A stretch of DNA of 35,423 bases from Deltaproteobacteria bacterium (lineage in GTDB: Bacteria; Desulfobacterota; Desulfuromonadia; Geobacterales; Geobacteraceae), in assembly GCA_021847245.1 (NCBI GenBank), contig JAJZUC010000026.1, forward strand, positions 1 to 35,423, given 5' to 3'. The translations under genes and the position numbers were made by a program. Numbering within the stretch: position 1 is the first letter of the stretch; every line of letters begins with the position of its first letter. The notes beneath the pieces were generated by a model. The model worked only from the letters and a program-made list of their open reading frames with translations. It had not been told where the DNA came from and made no database searches. Below are positions 25,732 through 33,826 of the stretch, in pieces.

Positions 25732-26778
25732 TTAGCTTGCCGCGCCGGATTCAGATAGTTCCCGCTCGATCTGTTCGATGCTGGGCAGGCTGGTTTGTAA
25801 TTCCTGGGGCAGAGATTCCACCAGTTGATATTCCGCAACACCAATAGGTTTGGAATTGTCGCGCAGCGCGTATTCTGCAACCACTTTGTTCTTGCTTTTG
25901 CAGAGCAGCAGGCCGATGGTGGGGCTATCCTGCGGATGCTTGATCTGGGCATCCACCGCCGTAAGGTAAAAGCTCAATTGCCCAAGGTGCTCGGGTTTGA
26001 ACTTGCCCCCTTTAAGTTCGATTACTACATAGCAGCGCAGCTTGAGGTGATAGAAGAGCAGGTCGATGAAAAACTCGTCACCCCCCACGTCCAGCAGCAC
26101 CTGTCGCCCCACGAAGGCAAAGCCCGCGCCCAGCTCCAGCAAAAATTCGGTGACATGCTTCACCAGGGCATTTTCGATCTCGCGCTCCTGCGCTTCGTCG
26201 GTCAGACCCAGAAAGTCGAACCGATACGGATCTTTCAGCGACTCACGGGCCAGGTCGGATTGCGACGCAGGCAGGCTGACGGCAAAGTTGGTGACCGCCG
26301 CGCCGTTGCGCTCCAGCAGGCGGGTTTCGATCTGCATCACCAGGATATTGCGCGACCAGTTGTGCTCGATTGCTTTGGACAGATACCAATTGCGTTCTTC
26401 GCTGGTTTTGAGCTTGCCTATCAGGGTGCAGAGATGAAACCAGGGTAATTGTGCAGCAGCTTGCTGCACAAATTCCGCATCTGGCCACGCCTCGGCAAAA
26501 GCGCGCATGTACTTGAGGTTGCGGGGCGAAAAACCCTTCATGTCAGGAAAGGCGGCGCGCAGGTCGTGCGCAAGTCGCTCGATCACCTTGGCGCCCCACC
26601 CCTGCTCGGCCTGCCGCGCCAGAATATCGCGCCCAATCTGCCAGTAGAGCAGCACCAGTTCACGGTTGACCGCCAGGGTGGCACGCTGCTGGGCAGTGTG
26701 GATACGCCCCTTGAGGTCGGCCAGCCAATCGGCATAGCCGTCGGGTGGCGGGGTCAGGCTGACAGGTGTATCGCTCAT
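25732..26778 (-). CDS. DUF1016 / YhcG-type PD-(D/E)XK nuclease
   Basis: The protein has 348 residues. The N-terminal DUF1016 helical domain (about 15-190) includes LVLLYWQIGRDILARQ and GFSPRNLKYMRAFAEAWP. The C-terminal PD-(D/E)XK domain has D239 in FFIDLLFYH, E254-L-K256 in VVIELKGGKF and GQ at 266-267. These proteins are frequent in defence islands and restriction-modification loci (COG4804). All nuclease residues are intact. Its ATG overlaps the stop of the methyltransferase (ATGA), so the two are translationally coupled and made in linked amounts. It may provide the cleavage function that the methyltransferase appears to lack. Confidence 0.92.
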   Translation of the reverse strand: MSDTPVSLTPPPDGYADWLADLKGRIHTAQQRATLAVNRELVLLYWQIGRDILARQAEQGWGAKVIERLAHDLRAAFPDMKGFSPRNLKYMRAFAEAWPDAEFVQQAAAQLPWFHLCTLIGKLKTSEERNWYLSKAIEHNWSRNILVMQIETRLLERNGAAVTNFAVSLPASQSDLARESLKDPYRFDFLGLTDEAQEREIENALVKHVTEFLLELGAGFAFVGRQVLLDVGGDEFFIDLLFYHLKLRCYVVIELKGGKFKPEHLGQLSFYLTAVDAQIKHPQDSPTIGLLLCKSKNKVVAEYALRDNSKPIGVAEYQLVESLPQELQTSLPSIEQIERELSESGAAS

Positions 26779-29564
26779 GCTTTCTTCCCCCGAGTGACTT
26801 TCGTGGCAGGCTTGCCCGCATTCGCCGTCATCTTCGTGTACAGCTCGAACAGTTTTTCCAGCCGCTCCGTGTCGTTGCGGAAACGGCGGCCGATGTAAAT
26901 CCGCTCCAACACTTCGTCGTTGCGTTCGTGCGCTTGGCGCAGGTCGGTAGGCATGGTGTCGGGATCGTAGAGATCGGCGATGGTTGCCGGGAAATGGGCC
27001 TCGCGCGCCAGCAGAATGTCCTCGGCACAGCGGGTCAGGTCAGCCTTGTTCTTTTCGGTAAGAGTTGGGACGGGGAAGGTGTTCCAGCCGAGGGTGTTGG
27101 AATAACGATAGTCCGTCTTGATCTTTCCGCAAACAGTCGCAATCCATACTAAATGCAAACGGGATGTAATGAGCGACATATTCCACAGAGGAGCGTCGTA
27201 GATCGCGAAAGCAGCGTTCGAAACAACTGTTCCGGCCGGCATGAATCCGACTGGAAGGTAAGAGCGCCTTTCGCTAGTGTGGATTGGGACAACAAGAGGA
27301 GACGAAGTTCTAGCGCTGTGACCATACCTAATTTCAACAAATGTATGGGGGCGGCTTGCCGCCTCCATGGTCGGTTTTTTGGTGCTCTTCTCTCGGAACG
27401 AGCGGACGCTGTCAATTCGAGCAGATATCTCCGATACTTGGATTGCGTCGATCAGCTTGTTCTGCTCAATCCATAGACAGTAGCGTTGCTTACCATCAAT
27501 GAATTCAGTGCTGCCAATATAGGGCAAAACTACGTCTGAGAGAGCAGGGGGTAAATCTAGATGCCGTTTATCCTCAAGAGATAGGACTAGGTGGCCACCA
27601 TCGGCTGGTTTACTTCCGTAATCCATTGGATGAAGGCCGTTAAGCGGCCGCGAGGCGCTCAAAACATATATATTGCTTGTTGGTACTAGATAAGCATTTA
27701 TGCAGTCGCATTCCTTGTATATCGCCTTACCGTACTCTGTTAGAGAGTACAGCTTCCTTAGATGAGTGGTTCGCCGTGATATCCCGACAATAACCACCGT
27801 GACACCGGCATTATGACTGGCAAGGTTTGCCCATTTGAACGAAGTGTGGGCGAAGGATATCTCGTGTCCAGTCTGAAATACTAGAGGCCACATAGAGGAT
27901 GCTTGTTGCCCTTGGCATACGGAATTCGTGGAAACAAAGGCTGCTGCTGAGTCGGTATGCGTTCCGTAGTCAGCAGCTTTCATAAACCAGCCACTTACAT
28001 AGTCTAATATTTTCCAGTTAGTTGTTCGACTATCAAAGATGGCCGCCAAGTCAGACTTCTGCTGCTTAGACTGTAGCGACGAGCCGAGATAGGGTGGATT
28101 TCCGCAAATATAAGTTTCCCCACCCTCATTCTCAAAATCAATCTGCGCCTGATCAAGGGGAGTGCTAAACAAATCATCCGCCACCAGTTTTACCCCGGTA
28201 CCGGTCGGCGGACAAATACACAGCCAGTCGAGTCGCAGGGCATTGCCGCAGGTAATCCAATTGTCCGCCGAAAGCGGCAAAAACTCGGCCAGCGCCTCCT
28301 TTTGCCCGCGATACAGAACATCACACTGATATTCGGCAATGATGAGCGCCAATCGGGCGATCTCGGCGGCAAAATCGCGAATCTCGATACCACGGAAGTT
28401 AGTCAACGGAATGTCGCTCTTGCGCCCCCGCTCGCCGCGCCGCTCGTTGATGGCGTTTTCAATCTCCCGCATCTGCTTGTAGGCGATGACCAGGAAATTG
28501 CCCGAGCCGCAGGCCGGATCAAAAACCCTGATCCTCGCAATCCGCTTGCGCAGGTTGAGGAGCATGCGCTGGTTATCGCCCGCTTCTTCAAGCCGCGCCC
28601 GCAGATCGTCGAGAAACAGCGGGTTGAGCACCTTCAGGATATTCGGCACGCTGGTGTAGTGCATGCCCAGCTCACCACGCTCCTCGTCATCAGCCACCGC
28701 CTGGATCATCGAACCGAAAATGTCCGGGTTGATCCTGGTCCAGTCGAGACTGCCGATGTGGAGGAGATATGACCGGGCGATCTTGCTGAACTTCGGCACA
28801 TCAACGCCGCCCGAAAAGAGGCCGCCATTGACATAGGGAAAGGCATCAGCCCAACGCGGAATTTTCGCTTCCGCACGACCGGCATATTTGGTGTTCATGG
28901 CGCGAAAAATTTCGCTGATCACCTCATGGGTGTTCGCAGAGTCCCGCTCGCTCATCCGTTCAATGGTGCTGGTGAACAACCCGGATTCTTTAAAGATATC
29001 CGTATCCTCGGCAAAGAAGCAGAAGATCAGCCGCGCCATAAAATGGTTCATCTCATGGCGTCGGTCAGCGGTTCCCCACTCCGGATTGTCTTTCAGCAAT
29101 TCGACATAAAGCCGGTTGAGGCGGCTGGTTGCCCGGATATCAAAAGAGCTGTCTCGTACCTGCTTGACCGTGGTGATACCGGCCAGCGGCAGGAAGAAAC
29201 CGAAATGATCGGGGAAGTCTTGATAGGCGCAGGCAACCGTCTCGCCCGACTCCAGATCCTCGGCCTCAAAGTCCGTTCCGTCGGTTGATAGGATAAAGCG
29301 GGCTTTGGCCCTGGTCGTGGAGGGGCTTGCCTTCAGGGCAGCAAGGGTCTTGGTTACTTCGCCGGGTTGAGCGACTGCGATGTGGATATTGTTCGTCTGA
29401 AGAACGCCGCCCAGGTCGGACTTGTTTGACGCCCCCGAGCGCAAGCGCTTGATGGTTGTTTCCTTATTCCCAAATGCCTGGAGAAAGGAAAACGGAAACT
29501 CGTCCCCGTCAAAGGGTTGAAGCGCCAATTCGGATACTGCGGTCTCGATTTCTACTGCATTCAT
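26775..29564 (-). CDS. MmeI-like class I DNA methyltransferase of the accessory cluster
   Basis: This 929-residue gamma-type N6-adenine methyltransferase has motif I at D349 (DPACGSGNFLVIAYKQ) and catalytic N489PPY (ICGNPPYLGSS). The helical spacer RHEMNHFMARLIFCFFAEDT and FRGIEIRDFAAEIARLALIIAEYQ are typical of MmeI-type enzymes. The C-terminal 300 residues should be the target recognition domain; here codon use is AT-richer still (27100-28000), consistent with recombined specificity. The N-terminal 110 residues show no clear D-x(n)-E-x-K nuclease motif, unlike MmeI, so cleavage may be provided by partners. ATG at 29564 follows one base after the TAA of an upstream open frame and has only a weak Shine-Dalgarno. 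First gene of the four-gene cluster. Confidence 0.9.
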   Translation of the reverse strand: MNAVEIETAVSELALQPFDGDEFPFSFLQAFGNKETTIKRLRSGASNKSDLGGVLQTNNIHIAVAQPGEVTKTLAALKASPSTTRAKARFILSTDGTDFEAEDLESGETVACAYQDFPDHFGFFLPLAGITTVKQVRDSSFDIRATSRLNRLYVELLKDNPEWGTADRRHEMNHFMARLIFCFFAEDTDIFKESGLFTSTIERMSERDSANTHEVISEIFRAMNTKYAGRAEAKIPRWADAFPYVNGGLFSGGVDVPKFSKIARSYLLHIGSLDWTRINPDIFGSMIQAVADDEERGELGMHYTSVPNILKVLNPLFLDDLRARLEEAGDNQRMLLNLRKRIARIRVFDPACGSGNFLVIAYKQMREIENAINERRGERGRKSDIPLTNFRGIEIRDFAAEIARLALIIAEYQCDVLYRGQKEALAEFLPLSADNWITCGNALRLDWLCICPPTGTGVKLVADDLFSTPLDQAQIDFENEGGETYICGNPPYLGSSLQSKQQKSDLAAIFDSRTTNWKILDYVSGWFMKAADYGTHTDSAAAFVSTNSVCQGQQASSMWPLVFQTGHEISFAHTSFKWANLASHNAGVTVVIVGISRRTTHLRKLYSLTEYGKAIYKECDCINAYLVPTSNIYVLSASRPLNGLHPMDYGSKPADGGHLVLSLEDKRHLDLPPALSDVVLPYIGSTEFIDGKQRYCLWIEQNKLIDAIQVSEISARIDSVRSFREKSTKKPTMEAASRPHTFVEIRYGHSARTSSPLVVPIHTSERRSYLPVGFMPAGTVVSNAAFAIYDAPLWNMSLITSRLHLVWIATVCGKIKTDYRYSNTLGWNTFPVPTLTEKNKADLTRCAEDILLAREAHFPATIADLYDPDTMPTDLRQAHERNDEVLERIYIGRRFRNDTERLEKLFELYTKMTANAGKPATKVTRGKKA

Positions 29565-29565
29565 T

Positions 29566-29757
29566 TTACACCACGCTTACCGATACCAGGTGAACTTCCA
29601 ACTTGTGCCAGTCCGAGCAGGGAGCACCAAGTTGGCAATTCTTTGTTGCTCTCAAAATCTCTCTAAACTTGCCGAGCAGGGTATTAGACATCAGGTTGAG
29701 TCTTATGATTTCATCAACTGTGCGCCCCCAAAGCTCCTGAAACGTAGCAGATTGTGG
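29566..29757 (-). other. Unrecognised open frame ending one base before the methyltransferase start
   Basis: After an in-frame TAG at 29758-29760 there are 63 sense codons and a TAA at 29566-29568; the methyltransferase ATG follows after a single base. The peptide includes FQELWGRTVDEIIRLNLMSN and ATKNCQLGAPCSDWHKLEVH. No normal start with Shine-Dalgarno is seen (an ATG occurs in mid-frame), so this could be the end of a decayed gene or chance. The region also holds a hairpin and a direct repeat. I do not recognise a family. Confidence 0.3.
29598..29681. promoter_or_regulatory. Hairpin and direct repeats in the leader of the methyltransferase cluster
   Basis: CCAACTTGTGC (29598-29608) pairs with GCACCAAGTTGG (29624-29635) with one bulged base. 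The decamer CCGAGCAGGG occurs at 29613-29622, within the hairpin loop, and again at 29672-29681. These lie 34-117 bp upstream of the methyltransferase start and may be operator sites or a controlling leader. No promoter could be assigned with confidence in 29565-29830; TATACT on the minus strand near 29796-29801 is a possible -10. Confidence 0.45.
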
Positions 29758-29838
29758 CTAATTTTTCCAGTTGATTGGCGGGTGTCGAGGTGAGAGTATA
29801 AGAGCACGTGACAAGCGGCATGTCGCCATCAAGAGCGT

Positions 29839-29863
29839 ATGAAAACTTTCAAGGAGTTTTCAT
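29839..29863 (+). promoter_or_regulatory. Hairpin covering the leader-peptide Shine-Dalgarno and start
   Basis: ATGAAAACT (29839-29847) and AGTTTTCAT (29855-29863) form a perfect 9-bp stem with loop TTCAAGG. The AAGGAG Shine-Dalgarno (29851-29856) of the 17-codon ORF lies in the loop and the first bases of the 3' arm, and the first two bases of its ATG close the stem, so folding should limit initiation. A smaller hairpin, GTCCG-ATGC-CGGAC, follows at 29871-29884. Confidence 0.6.
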
Positions 29864-29915
29864 GGCGATCGTCCGATGCCGGACATGTATGCCAATTCCA
29901 GAGGAGTCCCCGTGA
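29862..29915 (+). CDS. 17-residue leader peptide overlapping the radical SAM start
   Basis: ATG at 29862 is preceded by AAGGAG with a 5-base spacer, one of the best ribosome sites in the window. The peptide is MAIVRCRTCMPIPEESP, with a Cys-x2-Cys pair. Its stop TGA (29913-29915) overlaps the GTG start of the radical SAM gene (29912-29914) as GTGA, which is the arrangement of translational coupling. The start is tucked into a hairpin. I infer a leader ORF controlling the downstream gene; it has no family that I recognise. Confidence 0.5.
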   Translation: MAIVRCRTCMPIPEESP

Positions 29916-31330
29916 AGATCCTCTTCGTCCACCCCCACGGCAGCAACTGGATGGGGGAGGGAACCGACATCACCTCCCTCTTCAACCTGATGCCCCCCCT
30001 GGGGATCCTGTCGATTGCCGCGTACCTGGAGGCCCGCGGCATGGAGGCGGAGATCATCGACTGCTACGGCACGGCGCTCCGGGGCGAGGCGCTGGTGGCG
30101 GAGATCGTCCGGCGGCGCCCCGACGGGGTCGCCTTCTCCTGCACCACCTCGTCGTTTCTGGAGGGGTACGCCCTGGCGGAGCGGCTGAAGGAGCGGCTTC
30201 CCGAGCTGCCGGTGGTCTTTGGCGGCCCCCACGCCTGCTCGGTGGGGGTGTCGCTTCTGGAGCGCTTCCCGGCCATCGACTACCTGGTCATCGGCGAGGG
30301 GGAACAGACCATGTACGAGCTGGCCGCCGCCGGTTTCCGCAATGTGGCGACGATCCCCGGCGTCGGCTACCGGAAAGACGGCGCCGCCACCCTCTCGGCC
30401 CCCCGGGAGCTGATCCCCGACCTCGACTCCCTCCCCTTCCCCGCCTACCGCCGGCTCCCGGATTTCCCCCGGCGCTACACCCTGCCGCTCTTCAGCTACC
30501 CGAAGGCGCCCAACACGAGCATCATCTCCAGCCGCGGCTGCCCCTACCAGTGTTCCTACTGCGACCGCTCGGTCTTTTCCCGGGGATTTCGCTTCAACTC
30601 CCCCGAGTACATCGTGGAGCACCTGAAGATGCTCCACCGCGACTTCGGCATCCGCCACGCCTTCTTCTACGACGACCTCTTCACCACCGACCGCAGCCGC
30701 GTGGCACGGTTTTGCGAGCTGAAGGAGCGCGAACGGCTCCCGGTGGGGTATAATTGCATTGCCCGGCTGGAGCACGTGGACGGCGAGCTGCTGCGGCTTC
30801 TGAAGCGCTCGGGGTGCTGGCAGGTGAACTTCGGCATCGAGTCCGGCGACCCGGAGGTGATCAGAAAGCACCGCAAGTTCTACGGCCTCGACGAGGTGCG
30901 GGAGAAGCTCGCCCAGGTGCGCCGGGCCGGGATGCGGGTGAAGGGGCTCTTCATGATCGGGCTTCCCGGCGAGAGCGCGGCGTCGATCCGCCGCACCATC
31001 GACTACGCCCTCTCCCTTCCGCTGGACGAGATCAACGTCACCAAGTTCACCCCTTTCCCCGGGGCACCCATCTACCGGGATATCCGGGCGCAGGGGGAGT
31101 TCGACGAGAGCTGGCCCCTCATGAACTGCATGAACTTCGTCTTCGTGCCGAAGGGGATGACGCGGGAGGAGCTGGAGGGGCTCTACGACGAGTTCATCCG
31201 CCACTTCTACCGCCGCAGCCGCATCCACTGGGGGTACGCGCAGATGCTCTGGAAGTCCCCCGACAGCATCCTGCGGTTCCTGCGGCATCTGCCGGAGATC
31301 CTGCGGTTCGCGCTGGGGCAGAAGTGGTAG
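29912..31330 (+). CDS. B12-binding-domain radical SAM protein
   Basis: The protein has 472 residues. The N-terminal part (about 1-140) resembles the cobalamin-binding Rossmann domain (VKILFVHPHGSNW, MPPLGILSIAAYLEARG, VVFGGPHAC), without the DxHxxG motif. The radical SAM core carries C210-x3-C214-x2-C217 (SRGCPYQCSYCDRS) for the 4Fe-4S cluster, followed by FGIESGDPEVI and a C-terminal extension. Such proteins methylate or rearrange unactivated carbons; the substrate is unknown. The GTG at 29912 is chosen for GAGGAG 5 bp upstream and coupling with the leader ORF; an ATG at 29876 would add 12 residues. It is followed after 7 bp by the PagL-like gene, so a lipid-related product is possible. Confidence 0.9.
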   Translation: MKILFVHPHGSNWMGEGTDITSLFNLMPPLGILSIAAYLEARGMEAEIIDCYGTALRGEALVAEIVRRRPDGVAFSCTTSSFLEGYALAERLKERLPELPVVFGGPHACSVGVSLLERFPAIDYLVIGEGEQTMYELAAAGFRNVATIPGVGYRKDGAATLSAPRELIPDLDSLPFPAYRRLPDFPRRYTLPLFSYPKAPNTSIISSRGCPYQCSYCDRSVFSRGFRFNSPEYIVEHLKMLHRDFGIRHAFFYDDLFTTDRSRVARFCELKERERLPVGYNCIARLEHVDGELLRLLKRSGCWQVNFGIESGDPEVIRKHRKFYGLDEVREKLAQVRRAGMRVKGLFMIGLPGESAASIRRTIDYALSLPLDEINVTKFTPFPGAPIYRDIRAQGEFDESWPLMNCMNFVFVPKGMTREELEGLYDEFIRHFYRRSRIHWGYAQMLWKSPDSILRFLRHLPEILRFALGQKW

Positions 31331-31337
31331 GTGGACG

Positions 31338-31922
31338 ATGCGAAGGGCGGCAGCGGTTCTTCTGGCGATGGTTCTCCCGGGGCTTTCCGTTGCCGGCGCC
31401 GCCGACAGCGCCGTAGTCCGCAGCTCTCCCGGCGAGTACGCCCTTCTGGCCGGCTACGGCATCACCCACCGCGGCTTCGGCGCCACCCGGACCCAGGTCC
31501 AGACCGTCGACGCCATCCTCCGCTACGGCCACTTCCTCTCGGACGAGCACGGCGCGGGGTGGTACCGGGGACGCCACGAGCTCTTCGTGGAGCTCCCCCT
31601 CCACCTCACCGTGGATCCCCGGGTGCGGACCATGACCGGGGGGTATCTCCTCGGAAGCTGGAAGTTCACCTCCCTCGACCGGCTGGCCCCCTACCTCTTC
31701 GCCGGTGGCGGCGTCCTTTACAACGACCTGGGGCTCGCCACCCAGGGAACCCGGCTCAACTTCTCCTACCAGGGGGGGGTGGGGCTCCAGTGGTTTTACC
31801 GCCGGGATGTCGCCCTCGGGATCGAATACCGCTACCACCACGTCTCCAACGCCGGCACCGCCGACCCCAACGAGCCCCTCAACTCCAGCAAGATCCTCTT
31901 CGGGGTGTCGCTCTACCGCTGA
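31338..31922 (+). CDS. PagL-like lipid A 3-O-deacylase / acyloxyacyl hydrolase
   Basis: The protein has 194 residues, with an N-terminal signal peptide (MRRAAAVLLAMVLPGLSVAGAA), so it is exported, probably as an outer-membrane eight-strand barrel ending in an aromatic-Arg residue pair (LYR). The PagL active-site pattern H168-x-S170 (YRYHHVSNAG) and a candidate acid E179 (PNEPLNS) are present. PagL removes the 3-O acyl chain of lipid A. It starts 7 bp after the radical SAM stop with AGGTGG close by, so the two are co-transcribed. A relation to lipid A also fits the LpxL-like acyltransferase further down, though that gene is in a separate unit. Confidence 0.82.
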   Translation: MRRAAAVLLAMVLPGLSVAGAADSAVVRSSPGEYALLAGYGITHRGFGATRTQVQTVDAILRYGHFLSDEHGAGWYRGRHELFVELPLHLTVDPRVRTMTGGYLLGSWKFTSLDRLAPYLFAGGGVLYNDLGLATQGTRLNFSYQGGVGLQWFYRRDVALGIEYRYHHVSNAGTADPNEPLNSSKILFGVSLYR

Positions 31923-31955
31923 CCTCCCGTCCCTGCCGCTCCCCGTTCCGTCTGT

Positions 31956-31961
31956 TATAAT
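31956..31961 (+). promoter_or_regulatory. Possible -10 element (TATAAT) 10 bp before the carotenoid oxygenase start
   Basis: A perfect TATAAT lies 10 bp before the ATG at 31972, but no good -35 is seen near 31933-31938. If used, the transcript would have almost no leader, which fits the lack of a Shine-Dalgarno before this ATG. It may be chance. Confidence 0.3.
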
Positions 31962-31971
31962 TGATCCTGCC

Positions 31972-33507
31972 ATGACCATGGACCGCCGCGATTTTCTGAG
32001 AATCGCCGGGATGGGAGGGCTTGCCCTCGCCTTCGCCGGCTGCGCGGGGAACCTCCCGCTGCCGAAGGATGTCTTTCCCGACTTCGGCGACCGGGAGCGC
32101 CCCTGGCTCGGTCTTGCCACGTCGCTTCGGGAGGAGCACGACTACGAAACCCGGATCGAAGGGAGCCTTCCGCCGGGGCTGCGCGGCACCCTCTGGCGCA
32201 ACGGCCCGGCCCTCTTCGACCGGGGAGGGATGCGGAAGCGTACCCTTCTGGACGGGGACGGGATGGTGCAGTCGTTCACGATCCACTACGGCGGGGTCCA
32301 CTACCGCAACCGCTTCGTCCGGACAGAGAAGTTCGTCGCCGAGGAGCGGGTCGGGCGCTTCCTCTATCCCACCTGGAGCACCCAGAAGCCGGGCGGGTTC
32401 TGGGCCAACTTCTGGCAGGCCGACTCCATCCCCCCCCAGGCGGGGATCACGGTCTACCTCTGGCGCGGCCGGCTCTTCGCCTTCGACGAGGGGACCATCC
32501 CCTTCGAGCTCGACCCGGAGAGCCTTGCCACCATTGGACCCTCGAACCTGGGACTTCCCCCCGGCACCGCCGTCTACTCCGCCCACCCGAAGCTCGACCC
32601 CCACACGGGGGAGTGGCTCCACTTCGGGGTGAAGTACGGCCCGCGGCCCCGGCTCCATCTCACCACCTTCAGGGCCGACGGCGGTCTCAGGCGGCACCTC
32701 GCCTTCCCCCTCCCCCGCTACGTCTACATGCACGACTGGATCGTCTCCGGCCGCTACCTCGTCGTCCTCCTCCAGCCGGTGGAGATCGCCTTCTGGGGGT
32801 TTCTCTTCGGCTTCCGCAGCCTCTTCGCCTCGCTTCGCTGGCGGCCGGAAGAGGGGAACCTTCTGATGATCGTCGAGCGGGAGGGGGCGGGGGAGCCCCG
32901 CTTCGTGGAGACCGAGGCGTGCTACATGTGGCACTCGTTCAACGCCTACGAGGAGGGGGGCGAGACCGTCGCCGACTTCATCGGCTACCGCAACCCCGAC
33001 CACTTCGTGGGGGACGACCCGGTCATCTCCGCCGTCATGGAGGGGCGCCGGGGGAACTATGCATTCCCCGGCGAGATCATGCGCTACCGGCTCGACCCCG
33101 CCCGCTGGACGGTGCGGCGCGAGAGCCTGAACCGGGGGAGCTGCGAGTGGCCCCGGATCGACGAGCGGCTCCGCTGCCGGCGCCACCGCTTCGGTTACGC
33201 CCTGAAGTGCCTCCCGGGCGAGTTCTTCTGGTCCCTGGTGGTGCGCGTCGATTTTCTGACTGGCGACCTCGTGGAGTACTCTTTCGGCCGCGGCGTCTAC
33301 TGCACCGAGCCGGTTTTCGTCCCGCGCCCCGGCGGCGGCGCCGATGAGGGGTGGCTCCTGGTGGAGATCTACGACAGCCGCTCCCGCACCAGCGCCCTCG
33401 CCATCCTCGATGCCGGCCGGGTCGCCGCCGGCCCCCTCGCCCTCGCCCACCTCACCCACCACGTCCCCTTCAGCTACCACGGCTGGTGGCACCCCGCCGC
33501 CGGCTGA
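31972..33507 (+). CDS. Carotenoid oxygenase family protein, Tat-exported putative lipoprotein
   Basis: The protein has 511 residues. It begins MTMDRRDFLRIAGMGGLALA followed by FAGC, i.e. a twin-arginine signal with a lipobox-like Cys, which suggests export and membrane anchoring. The body is a carotenoid/stilbene cleavage dioxygenase beta propeller with the four iron-binding histidines in their family contexts: H205 (SAHPKLD), H254 (YMHDWIV), H321 (MWHSFNAYE) and H503 (FSYHGWWHP). The family cleaves double bonds of carotenoids or stilbenes with O2; an oxygen-using exported enzyme is notable in a presumed anaerobe. It starts 49 bp after the PagL-like gene without a clear Shine-Dalgarno. The ATG at 31978 is an alternative start. 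Confidence 0.88.
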   Translation: MTMDRRDFLRIAGMGGLALAFAGCAGNLPLPKDVFPDFGDRERPWLGLATSLREEHDYETRIEGSLPPGLRGTLWRNGPALFDRGGMRKRTLLDGDGMVQSFTIHYGGVHYRNRFVRTEKFVAEERVGRFLYPTWSTQKPGGFWANFWQADSIPPQAGITVYLWRGRLFAFDEGTIPFELDPESLATIGPSNLGLPPGTAVYSAHPKLDPHTGEWLHFGVKYGPRPRLHLTTFRADGGLRRHLAFPLPRYVYMHDWIVSGRYLVVLLQPVEIAFWGFLFGFRSLFASLRWRPEEGNLLMIVEREGAGEPRFVETEACYMWHSFNAYEEGGETVADFIGYRNPDHFVGDDPVISAVMEGRRGNYAFPGEIMRYRLDPARWTVRRESLNRGSCEWPRIDERLRCRRHRFGYALKCLPGEFFWSLVVRVDFLTGDLVEYSFGRGVYCTEPVFVPRPGGGADEGWLLVEIYDSRSRTSALAILDAGRVAAGPLALAHLTHHVPFSYHGWWHPAAG

Positions 33508-33520
33508 CCGCCGCCCCATC

Positions 33521-33724
33521 CAACCGAAATTCGGCAGTTGGCCGAGGTCTGCTCCGCTCAGAACGCCCTCTTTCTACTGCTCTAGGCTCATTGCGCGGCA
33601 GTCGATCAACTCACCCTGCGGGTTCGAACAAGATCGACCGCTATCGCTCCATTTCGCCAAGGGCAGCGACGAAAGAGTGCGTAAGTCGCTCCGTCAGACC
33701 TCGTCCAACTGCCGGATTGGGTTC
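33521..33724. repeat. 204-bp element with about 30-bp imperfect terminal inverted repeats
   Basis: The left end (33521-33551, ending GGCAGTTGGCCGAGGTCTG) and the reverse complement of the right end (33695-33724) agree at about 26 of 31 positions. The inner about 143 bp have no convincing ORF. This fills most of the 319-bp gap between the carotenoid oxygenase and LpxL-like genes and looks like a MITE or a large structured element. No clear target duplication could be seen. The rest of the gap, 33725-33826, is AT-richer leader sequence. Confidence 0.7.
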
Positions 33725-33826
33725 ATTCCTGAAGTTTCGGCCATTAACCGTTTTTTGGTTCAATGATTGCACTAGTTGTGCTATTGATGGCCATTCGCCC
33801 GCCGGGCGCATGAAGGATATGAACAC

